Source: Mnemiopsis leidyi (Eukaryota > Ctenophora > Tentaculata > Lobata > Bolinopsidae). From it: a stretch of DNA of 39,063 nt. The stretch lies in NCBI GenBank assembly GCA_000226015.1, contig JH154634.1, forward strand, positions 18,948 through 58,010, in the 5' to 3' direction. The notes under the pieces were generated by a model. The model saw only the letters and a list, made by a program, of their open reading frames with translations, was not told the DNA's origin and did no database searches. A program made the translations under genes and the position numbers. The first letter of the stretch is position 1; every line of letters starts with the position of its first letter. This document shows positions 30,854-39,063 of this stretch, one piece after another.

Positions 30854-33737
30854 ATGTCGAAAGAAGCAGCGAAGAGAGAAGGAGGTTCTAGAAAGGATGA
30901 GATGAGAGATGGAGACTGGTTATGTGCAGAGTGCTCCTCGCACAACTACAATGCCCGCATCACCTGCTACAAGTGCACACTCCCCAAGAATCAGTCCGAA
31001 CTGAAGCTGAAAGGGAAGTCTGCCCTGGACTGGGAGTGTTTTCAATGTAAGATGACCAATTTTGGATGGAGAGAAGAGTGCTTTAAGTGCCACATAAGCC
31101 GTCGTGAATCTGATGACATCAAAGCACGACAAGTTGGGATCGAGTGGTTCTGTAGAATATGCAACCTAAAAAATTTTCCCAATCGTGACAATTGCTTCAA
31201 GTGTAAGCGTCCAAGAGATTTTTGTGATGCTAGACCTGGTAGATCCAGATCGCCCCCAAGAGGTATGCGTAGAAGTTTTTCTCCAGGAAGAAGAAGCCCA
31301 CCTCAAATTGGAAGGCCCTCTCCTCCACGCCGGCAAATGTCGCCCCCACGCCGACCAATGTCGCCCCCACGCCGGCAAATGTCGCCCCCACGCCGGCCAA
31401 TGTCGCCCCCACGCAGGCCAATGTCTCCTCCACGCAGGGGAAGGTCACCTCCACGACAGCGCTCTCGGTCCCCACTAAATCGTCGAGGTCCTTCCCCACC
31501 TAGGAGGATGTCACCACCGCCTGCTAGGGATGATGAAGAGTGGAGGTGCAACCTTTGTGGAACCCTCAACGGCTTTCGAAGAAAGGATTGCTACAAGTGC
31601 TGCTCCGTAAAACCGAATAGTGGACCTAGACCCGGGCCATCTCTTCTTGGTCAGGTATTTGGAGACAATCGAAATAACAGAAACAGTGACGGATCTTGGG
31701 ATTGTCCAGATTGCAGTGTTAAGAACTACAGTTTCAGAACTGAATGTTTCAAATGTAAGGCCCCTAAACCAAACGATTCAAATAGAAGCCAATCATCAGT
31801 AAACTTGAATCACAGTGGAAGTAACAGGGGCCTCCTCTCAACCCCTGGATCTAAGCCGGATGATTATTATGAGCCTGAAAGTCCACCTCCAAGAATGGAC
31901 TCTGCTAACAATGCCAACAGACAGCAATTTGGACCAGATTGGTCCTGCAAGTTCTGTAGCGTCGACATTTTCCCGACCCGTAATGACTGCTACAAGTGCG
32001 GCCGCTCCAGGGATGAGTGTGATTCGGGTGGTGCTGAAGACCTGTTTAACTCCTACAACCAAGGCAAGCGATCCTCTTCTTCCGCAGCACCCCTAATCCC
32101 TAACAACCCAAATCCTCGCTTTAACCCTCCGCAAACAGACGGCTACACTTGCGGCTGTGGTACTTTTAATCGAAGTGACGAGGCTTCCTGCAACTGGTGT
32201 GGCAAGCCAAACCCTGGTCAATGTGCCCCACCAGCTCCTCCAGTCCACGATCAGCCCCTTCCCAACACTGACTGGGATTGTGGAGACTGCAATATCAATA
32301 ACTTCCGCTTCAGGACCACCTGCTTTAAGTGCAACAAGCCCAAGGAAGAGTGTGAGGTCCTTGCTTCTTCTAGAGGTGGTCCAGGAGGTTCAAATGAGAG
32401 GAGGAACAGTCCCGTGAGAAGAGGGGATAGAAGAGGTAAGATTCTCATATGTCAGGTCTTTCCAAGTGTAGGTCACCTCAGAAGAGTCCACTAAAAAGAG
32501 GAGGTATTCAAAATGTGTTACAAAAATTGTGTCTTTTTAGTTCTATCTCAAATCAGATATCCAATTTCCTGCTTAAAAATGTTTGTTCTTTTTATGAACC
32601 ATGAATAAATTTTTTTAGCCTTAGTTTACGTCTAATTAAAAGTTGTTTCCATCGTTTCAGAACGATCACCCCCTAGAAGACCTCTGCTCGACAGATTCAG
32701 TCCTCCCCGAGGTGTTCCCAGCAGGTTCAGTCCTCCCCGGGCCCGCTCCCGCTCTCCTAACATGAGACGTGGTTTCTCGCCCCAGAGAAGAGGATTCTCA
32801 CCACCTAGGAGAGGGTTTTCACCTCCTCGTAGAGGTTTCTCTCCTCCCAGACGAGGTTTCTCTCCGCCAAGAAGGGGCAGATCTCCTCCTTTTAGGGGGA
32901 GGTCTCCGAGAAGAAGGTCTCCTCCCAGGCCAGGTTAATTTTTGATACTTTTTAATATCAAAATTTCTATAATTCCACCGAAATGCATTTTCGTATTTGG
33001 AAGAGTGAATATTTGGATAGTTATTACTATCATCAGAACTCCCCCTAAAGAAACGATAATCCTGCAGGACCAGGGAAGAACTACCAGCCCGATTGGGAGT
33101 GTAAAGAGTGCCAGATTAACAACTTTGTCAAGAGAACAAAATGTTTTAGATGTGGTAAACAGAGATCTGAGGTTGAGGTACAGTTGAATTCGCATTTTTA
33201 TGTCATCACTTAATAGCAAATTTTTGAACCGTAACAAGTTTTTAGCCTGAAATTTTGAATATTCCAGGTCTTATTTTTTTCTTCTTTAGCCAGTAACCCC
33301 CAACATTCAGGTGTTACCTAACACTAACCCCCCACATGAAATAACGGATACCTCCCTCCGCAGGTGTTACTGAACGCTGACGGGAAGCCTCTAGGCCCTA
33401 ACGATTGGCTCTGTCCTAAGTGTAACGGACACAACTATTCTCGAAGAGAGGACTGTTACAAGTGTAAAACTGTCAAACCCGGTTCCAAGTAAGTTACTCA
33501 CGTCCCAAGGGGGGGGGGGGGGGGGCTTAGAAGGGGCTCTGTAAATTATTTTATTTTTTATTTTATTTTTTATTTTTTTGTCTTCAACTTGATTATTTGC
33601 CATTTGTCACATTTGGGCCTCTAAGAACTGTAACGTTCAGAAAAGAGGAAGAGAAGAGCAATGAAGAAGTTATGGAAGGGGACGATTTGGATAACATGCA
33701 AGGGAACATGGACACAGTTGAGATAGATGCCATGTAA
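30854..33737 (+). CDS. Ten-finger RanBP2-type zinc-finger RS protein E
   Basis: Exons 30854-32435, 32661-32933, 33068-33177, 33364-33488 and 33641-33737 join in phase to 728 codons. Fingers begin at about residues 21, 59, 97, 229, 279, 361, 429, 471, 627 and 669. Between fingers 3 and 4 lies a long SP/RS region including five MSPPRR(P/Q) repeats. Exon 2 is almost pure RS/SP with GFSPPRR repeats. The C-tail is acidic and ends VEIDAM. Finger 7 is a C-x-C variant starting Y-T-C; finger 6 lacks the conserved Asn; finger 10 (N-Y-S-R-R) fits the RNA-binding signature best. RS domains plus RanBP2 fingers recall ZRANB2, a splicing regulator, so a nuclear RNA-processing role is inferred. It is the intact paralogue of gene C. 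A decoy acceptor near 33319 would shift the frame and is rejected. Confidence 0.92.
31319..31440 (+). repeat. 21-bp coding tandem repeat in gene E
   Basis: Five copies of ATGTCGCCCCCACGCCGGCC plus one base, encoding MSPPRR followed by P or Q: an SR/SP-type disordered linker. Confidence 0.9.
33509..33525 (+). repeat. Poly-G run of 17 in gene E intron 4
   Basis: Uninterrupted G17 beginning 21 bases after the exon 4 donor, followed by T/A-rich low-complexity sequence. Length in such runs is often unreliable. Confidence 0.8.
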
Positions 33738-33747
33738 CCATGGAAAC
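33734..33747. promoter_or_regulatory. X-box-like motif overlapping the gene E stop codon
   Basis: GTAACCATGGAAAC, which includes the TAA stop. One of the dispersed set. Confidence 0.25.
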
Positions 33748-34036
33748 ATGAACATACAACCACGCATCTGACTCTATTTTTATATTTCGTCTTTAGAATT
33801 TTAAGGTTTATTAGTGGAGACTTAAGATGTTCTCTCGGGAGAATATGACGGCACGCCCGACGCGAGTTTGCTTGAAATTTTTACATCAAATGTATCGTTG
33901 TGAATTTTCCTAGAATTCTCTTTTTAATGAGTAATGGCGTCGGCTGCTGGCCCCATTGCATCACAAGGAAAATTCGATTCAATATTTCGACATTGTTACC
34001 ATTTCTTGACTTGTTTCACTGATGACCTGTTTTAAC

Positions 34037-34207
34037 GGTGTCCGACGTCCTGCCCCAGAGCATCGTGCCCCAGAGCACTTTAACCCAGAGATTTAGCCCC
34101 AGTGGCGCCCTCATGCTTCGTAAGGGTTAGGGTTAGGGTAAGGGTTTGGGTTAGGAGTAGGGTTAGGGTTGTGGGGCACGATGTTGTGGGGCAGGACGAC
34201 GGGAACC
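34037..34207. mobile_element. 171-bp hAT-like MITE with telomere-like core
   Basis: Terminal inverted repeats of about 36 bases (34037-34073 and 34171-34207), starting GGTGTCCG and GGTTCCCG, share CGTCCTGCCCCA and CATCGTGCCCCA blocks. They are flanked by an 8-bp direct repeat GTTTTAAC (34029-34036 and 34208-34215), the target-duplication size of hAT elements. The interior (34125-34170) is degenerate TTAGGG-type sequence. Non-autonomous, no coding content. Confidence 0.85.
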
Positions 34208-34346
34208 GTTTTAACTGAGTTCTTATCTCCCTAAATCGTCAAGTTTTATGCCTGAACGTCTATAAGTATTTAAGCTAGGAGTTATCCCTGCTGTTTCGAT
34301 ACACTTCTCTGACATCTATCCTTTACTAACCCTGCTATTACACAGG

Positions 34347-37300
34347 ATGTTGGGTTCAGAAACCCCTCCCCCCTCCGACACAAACAACACTTTCCCTACC
34401 GAGGAATTAGGATGCCTGTACACGGCCCCTAACTGGTACCAGTCCCATGTTATTGCCTGTAACGGTACCCACATAGCTTACGGAGCTCGCAACATGATAC
34501 AGATCCTCTCTCTGGACTTGGTCCCGATTAGAATGTTATCTTCTCACCCGAAGAGGGTCACAACGGTGTGTTTTACTGAGGAGGACGTGCTTGTGTCGGG
34601 TTGTGATGGGGGTGTGGTTATGGTGTGGTGCGTAAGGACCGGGACAATTTTGTCAACCCTGCTCAGCTCCCCTATCTCTGTAGGGGTGGTGGTGTGTAGG
34701 GGCAGGCGAGTGTTCTCTGGGGACGAGAAGGGGATCGTTTGTGTTTGGGAAGATTTTAAGAAAGGGAAAACATTTTCTCGGTTCCAACCCTTTTCAGAGA
34801 AGATAATGACAATGTCTTGTTCAGACCAAGAAGATGTTACGTTAGCTATAGGGTACCGTATGGGTACGATAGCTATCATGTCAGTTAAGGGCTCGGAGAT
34901 GACTCTTGTTCACACACTTAAAGGACATGACATGGACATATTCCGAGTTTCATGGTGTAAAAAGAGTTACCCGAACCTATATTCAATGACAAGTTCGGAT
35001 ACTCCAATTGAAAATCTTCTAGTCTCAACATCACGAGATAAGTCCATAAAGCTGTGGGACGGAGCCAATAACAGATTGATCAGGTCACTTCTTTATCCTC
35101 CGAAAATGTCCTCCGCAAGGGAAAGTAACTTAAACCGGGAGCAACCCTGGGCCTCAGTAATCTGGACAAGTTCTGGCATCGTAGCGTCCTCAGCTACAGG
35201 TGATATTGCTTGTCTTGAAGAAGTTTGCACTGAGGACGGTATCTCTGAACTGAAATGGAAGTCCTTCGACTCACCTCACGCACATAGCAAAAAAGTGTTT
35301 GCCCTGTCCGATGTAGGGAACAATCAGATTGTGTCCACCAGTATGGACAGAGAAACAATTCTATGGAGAGCAGGAGAGTGTGTTAAGGTAGCTCATGGTC
35401 TTGGTGGGTTCGCCTACGGTCTTGACATCTCACCCCTCGCTCCAAACCGCATCGCAGTTGCCACGGGAGACAACATGGTTAGAATCTGGGAGCCATATCA
35501 GGACAAGGTCTTGCAAGTGTGGCAGAGTGTAAGAACTAAAGTGATGGTGGTCACGTGGCACCCCTACAAGGAGGGTATCGTCAGTTTTGGGACTGAGGAG
35601 GGTAGGATTGGGATCTATGACGTTAACTCCGGCTCTATGAATACTTCCTCCACCTATCACGAAAAACCGGTGTATTCCATGAGCTGGGGTTATGTCCCCA
35701 CCAAGTTTCCAGATGATCCTTTAAAAACTGGACTCTACTCCTGTGGTGGGGAGGGGACGATTTTCTGTCACAAACTGAAGGAGCTGGGAAAAGCTGCGGT
35801 AAATGTAAACTCTTATTTGGCTGCTGAAAACAAGTACAAGCATCAGCCGCCAGCACGTACTGCGGTGGACTGGGAGTATAAATCTCATTTGTTAGCTGTA
35901 GGGAGCAGTAATGGGGTCATTGAGATCTTCAAGGCACCCAATTTACAATTACTTACCGTGTTCCAATACCATACACGGATTATCAATAAGTTAAGATGGG
36001 GCAGAAACGAAGGGGAAAAAGTTTTATTAGATATTCACCAAGAAGACGTGTCCGATGTTGAACCCTCAGACACTCCAGCAGACATTCCCCAACTTCTCCT
36101 AGGTTCCTGCAGTGACGACAACCTAATTTGTATTCAGGATCTCTCCTCCATCACCCCCTCCACCACACCTACCCTCAAATCTCACCAGACACTCCGAGGT
36201 CACACTGCTCGTATAACAGATATCGACTGGAACCCTCACAATTACAAACAGATAGTATCCTCCTCCTACGACGGGACAGCCCAGGTATGGGACGTTGAGT
36301 CTGGGGCAGGGGTGTCCAGTTTTAGGGGTCACGCAGGGAGGGTATTTAGTGTGAGGTGGTCCCACACCAAGCTGGACTGTGTCTTCTCGGGATCTGATGA
36401 GTTTACTGTGAGGCAGTGGAGGATTTCAGATAATGCCGAAAAGATTCCTCCGAAAGTGAACCCTCTAGCTCCGCCTAATAAATCTGGTAATAATAGGAAA
36501 AAGAAGAGGGGTGCCAAGAAGAACGTAGTGATATCCGAAAACAAAGTGGAAGTTGTGTCTGAATCAGATAAAGCCAACACATGGAGAAAATCCCAACCTT
36601 CACAAGAGGAGTCCCTCCCCGAGCCAGTCGATGATACCGAGATACAACCAGACAAGGTGAAGTCTGAACCTATCACAGTATCTGTGAGTGATGTGAAGCG
36701 GAAGAGGGGATCAAAAGGAAAATCACTTCTCCCCCTGGCTTCACGGCGAGATCATTGTTCTAAATCAGACCAAGCTGATCAGATTATACAGATAGCTAAA
36801 GAGGTCTTCACCACCAACCCTTCATGCAACGAATCTCTTACCATCGCAGACACTGGTTTATACACCAGCCGTAGTAACACATTCAAACTTGTCTGTGAAG
36901 AGCGGAAGAACCACACTGCCGAGAACCACCACCACCAGGCTGCTCTGCTGGGAATCTGGAGTAGTGACATCAGCAGGACAGTCGACCTGGCCATCCAGAC
37001 AAAGACGGTGACAGAGTCCTTGTTATCTGTAGCAGTTATGTGTGGGATGGACAAGTATCAGGAGGCTGTGAGATGCTTCATCTCCCAGCTCAGTGCTTCT
37101 AGAGACTTTGTAACGGCAGCCTCTTATCTGTTGATTCTCGGGGAGACTCACAAAGCTATAGACATGCTGGTGAGTGAGGAGTGCTACCGAGAAGCTCTGA
37201 CTATCGCCAAAATGAGACTGGCCCCGGAGGATGACACTATCCGGAGTATATACGAGAAGTGGGCGATGAAGCAGGAGAGGGAGATGCAGTTTGACTCTGC

Positions 37301-37598
37301 TATCAAGTGTTACCTTGCCAGTGGGGAGGCTAGACGAGCTATCATGGTGATGTTGCGGAGGAAGGATGTAGCTTCTCTTGAGACCACGTTACAGGTAGCG
37401 GAGATAGTCGGGGAGAAGGAGATGTTGCCTGCTATTAGAGCTGCTCTTGAGGAAGCTAGACTTACGGAGGAAGCTGGAAATGTGGTAGAAAACGGGAAGT
37501 CTGAGGCTGATTGTGAGGGGGTTAATGGGTTTAAGGAAGGGGAAGAGAATCTTGGGACGGAGCCTGACCCTCCTCCCACTCTTCAAAATGGTAGCTGA
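34347..37598 (+). CDS. GEMIN5: Gemin5 homologue (SMN-complex WD40 protein), single exon, short C-terminus
   Basis: 1083 residues. The N-terminal APNWY (W30, Y31) matches the human PNWY whose aromatic pair contacts the snRNA Sm site. Two WD40 propellers follow (about 30-365 and 370-705), with GDEKGIV, AIGYRMG, SRDKSIKLWD, STSMDRE, LGGFAYGL, SSTYHEKPVYS, YSCGGEGT, SSSYDGTAQVWD and FRGHAGR all close to human Gemin5. A basic K/R linker (about 714-725) and a SLLPL motif (about 790) lead to a helical TPR-like region (about 810-1045) with YREALTIAKMRLAPED. Human Gemin5 continues for roughly 400 more residues (dimerisation and C-terminal RNA-binding domains); these are missing, replaced by a short acidic tail. 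The role inferred is snRNA recognition for Sm-core assembly in the cytoplasm. It is intronless, whereas vertebrate GEMIN5 is intron-rich. TTACACAG sits one base before the ATG, with a CTAAC branch-like motif upstream. Confidence 0.96.
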   Translation: MLGSETPPPSDTNNTFPTEELGCLYTAPNWYQSHVIACNGTHIAYGARNMIQILSLDLVPIRMLSSHPKRVTTVCFTEEDVLVSGCDGGVVMVWCVRTGTILSTLLSSPISVGVVVCRGRRVFSGDEKGIVCVWEDFKKGKTFSRFQPFSEKIMTMSCSDQEDVTLAIGYRMGTIAIMSVKGSEMTLVHTLKGHDMDIFRVSWCKKSYPNLYSMTSSDTPIENLLVSTSRDKSIKLWDGANNRLIRSLLYPPKMSSARESNLNREQPWASVIWTSSGIVASSATGDIACLEEVCTEDGISELKWKSFDSPHAHSKKVFALSDVGNNQIVSTSMDRETILWRAGECVKVAHGLGGFAYGLDISPLAPNRIAVATGDNMVRIWEPYQDKVLQVWQSVRTKVMVVTWHPYKEGIVSFGTEEGRIGIYDVNSGSMNTSSTYHEKPVYSMSWGYVPTKFPDDPLKTGLYSCGGEGTIFCHKLKELGKAAVNVNSYLAAENKYKHQPPARTAVDWEYKSHLLAVGSSNGVIEIFKAPNLQLLTVFQYHTRIINKLRWGRNEGEKVLLDIHQEDVSDVEPSDTPADIPQLLLGSCSDDNLICIQDLSSITPSTTPTLKSHQTLRGHTARITDIDWNPHNYKQIVSSSYDGTAQVWDVESGAGVSSFRGHAGRVFSVRWSHTKLDCVFSGSDEFTVRQWRISDNAEKIPPKVNPLAPPNKSGNNRKKKRGAKKNVVISENKVEVVSESDKANTWRKSQPSQEESLPEPVDDTEIQPDKVKSEPITVSVSDVKRKRGSKGKSLLPLASRRDHCSKSDQADQIIQIAKEVFTTNPSCNESLTIADTGLYTSRSNTFKLVCEERKNHTAENHHHQAALLGIWSSDISRTVDLAIQTKTVTESLLSVAVMCGMDKYQEAVRCFISQLSASRDFVTAASYLLILGETHKAIDMLVSEECYREALTIAKMRLAPEDDTIRSIYEKWAMKQEREMQFDSAIKCYLASGEARRAIMVMLRRKDVASLETTLQVAEIVGEKEMLPAIRAALEEARLTEEAGNVVENGKSEADCEGVNGFKEGEENLGTEPDPPPTLQNGS

Positions 37599-38159
37599 AA
37601 AGTGAATAGCTTGGTCCTTTTTTACTTTTTATAATTTATGATGTTCATTTTGTTGTATTTATCTTTTATCTTTAATTTATTGTCAGTTGGAGACACTTTC
37701 TTTTATCGAAATGTGTGAAATTGCTAATTTTGAATTGTTATTTTTTAACTATTTTCTGCCTAAGTCATTCAACTACTTGTTTAACCTATTCTGACCCCGT
37801 CAGCACCACAAACTCTATAATACCTCTACCCGCTATAAGTATAGCATTTGCAATTCACAGACATTTAACATGGACTGCTATAATTATCTTTGATCCCTAG
37901 CTATAATGATATAAAGTACAAGATGATAAGAACTACGCAGCTTGCTCAGCACTTACGACAAAACTTCCGAAACAGTCCTCTTCTATGTACCAGGTTTGTT
38001 CCATGTAAAAAATCTATTTTTAGAATGGACTCGAATAACATAAAGGATATTCTTCTAATGCCTGGTATTTTTTTAAATCTTATACTTATTTTAATTCGGA
38101 CACTCCAACAGTCACATGTTACACCAGTGTAACGGCCAATTACAGGAGGCCGAATGTAC
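37599..38159. other. Gemin5 3' flank
   Basis: AT-rich with no clear gene. No AATAAA was found close to the stop. Short open frames here have no recognisable content. Confidence 0.5.
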
Positions 38160-38425
38160 AATTATACATACACGCCAGTGACGGTTAAGGTAGTGTGTAC
38201 CATACTTTTATCGCCCGAGACTTCGCTGCAATGGGCAGCTACTCATTTAACCCTCACACCCGATTTCTCGAGCATTTGGCTGAGTGGACCGTGGGGCTGC
38301 ATAGATCCAACGGAATCCTTAGCTGAGCATCAACGATGCTCACCCCATGGCCAGTTCCGCAGTTGGGAATCGAACTGCTAACCTTTCGATTAGCAGGTAG
38401 ACGATTTAACCGACTGCGCCACTGG
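38160..38425 (-). mobile_element. tRNA-derived SINE (minus strand)
   Basis: On the minus strand an A box TGGCGCAGTCGG (38410-38421) fits the Pol III consensus, and a B box AGTTCGATTCC (38366-38376) follows 33 bases later. The intervening sequence TACCTGCTAATCGAAAGG is tRNA-like but does not fold as an intact tRNA, so this is a SINE head rather than a tRNA gene. The body runs toward lower coordinates; the 3' limit is uncertain. Confidence 0.6.
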
Positions 38426-39063
38426 TATGTAGTGGTACCACTTTTATCTCTCCCATTGAACTTTCTTACCGTATCTATCGCATACTCAGCGCTCAAATAT
38501 TGGCTTTTAGAACGGCTCGGTTGAATACATTCTCTGGGTTGCGGCTCTTAGTACTAAGCTGAATTAAGCGTTGTAAAGGGTACCTTTTAAGCTTATTTAG
38601 TACCTCAGTTAAGGATGGCTTAGTTAAGGTTGGTAATCTATAATAATAGATACTACAGTTAGGGGGGGGGGCCACGTCCCTAAAAAGCCCATTTTTACCT
38701 CCGCGGACCCCCGAAGGGCCCTAAAAAATGGGCTTTTTTGGGCTTTTTTGGGCCCTAGAAAAAATTAAAATCCTGCTTTATATTAGAATAATTTAGATCA
38801 ATTCAAACTCGTTCTTTGCATCGTTTTCAATTTTAAAAGGCACTTTGTATGATTTAACCTGTTGTTCTATTGAAATTTAGTCCCAAAAACTCCTTATTTG
38901 TCCCAATTTGGATCCCAAAAAGTAGCAATTGTCACTACATTTGGTAAAGTTTTCACGCACTGCTGGGATGCTACTATAGCATTACTTAAATAGTAACTAC
39001 TACTGGTTTACTGCAGGGGTTTGGGGGTACTACAAGGATATAACTGAGGCATTACTGGGGTAC
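38426..39063. other. Unassigned terminal stretch with a short inverted repeat
   Basis: Contains a G11 run (38662-38671 region) and an inverted repeat of TAAAAAGCCCATTTTT (38681-38696) with its complement near 38721-38740, where GGGCTTTTTT is itself tandemly repeated. No gene is visible. Confidence 0.5.

Noticed and set aside
33319-33363. Alternative upstream acceptor for gene E exon 4 (ACATTCAG before GTGTTAC)
   Set aside because: Using it puts a stop in frame before finger 10; the downstream duplicate acceptor at 33361-33363 preserves the finger.
34125-34170. TTAGGG-like repeats as evidence for a telomere
   Set aside because: Short and degenerate, flanked by genes, and enclosed in a MITE with inverted ends and target duplication.
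38359-38424. Functional tRNA gene
   Set aside because: A and B boxes are present, but no acceptor stem or proper anticodon stem can be drawn, so it is a SINE head.

Overview
This is eukaryotic, animal DNA, moderately AT-rich by eye, with GT-AG introns and many degenerate mobile elements. Gene content (Jagunal, Gemin5, a rhodopsin-type receptor, a fatty-acid-binding-protein-family gene, a CYP46-like P450 and ETF beta) indicates a non-vertebrate metazoan. Nearly every start codon lies 1-8 bases downstream of a good 3' splice-site sequence. That pattern suggests spliced-leader trans-splicing or very short 5'UTR exons, so I consider lineages such as ctenophores, hydrozoans or flatworms, but the species cannot be settled from this sequence.

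Layout. 1-3700 is a repeat-rich stretch: two LINE reverse-transcriptase tails in opposite orientation, a Tigger/pogo-like MITE and a 1-kb inverted-repeat structure. It is followed by a single-exon P450 (3906-5405), ETFB in six exons (6338-8562) and JAGN1 in five exons (9174-11345). From 11819 to 33737 lies a cluster of four genes that each encode a long array of RanBP2-type zinc fingers: A (6 fingers), B (7), C (9) and E (10). A single-exon FABP-like gene (19976-20431) lies between B and C, and a single-exon GPCR (24841-25794) is nested in an intron of C. A single-exon Gemin5 homologue (34347-37598) follows, then a tRNA-derived SINE and unannotated DNA to the end. All nine genes are on the plus strand.

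Biology. Fingers in A and B carry the N-[FWY]-[AS]-R-R signature that single-stranded-RNA-binding RanBP2 fingers (ZRANB2, FUS/TAF15 type) use to read GGU. C and E add long RS/SP-rich segments and acidic C-tails. The cluster is therefore best read as a local expansion of multi-finger RNA-binding or splicing proteins, next to Gemin5, an snRNA-binding SMN-complex subunit. C and E are clear tandem paralogues. C as given has a one-base frameshift in a C6 run. Interspersed through introns, UTRs and spacers are many copies of a 14-bp palindrome close to GTTACCATGGTAAC, which resembles the RFX X-box and also seeds a minisatellite.

Exon coordinates were derived by hand from splice consensus, reading phase and homology; phases close exactly in every multi-exon model except for the frameshift in C.
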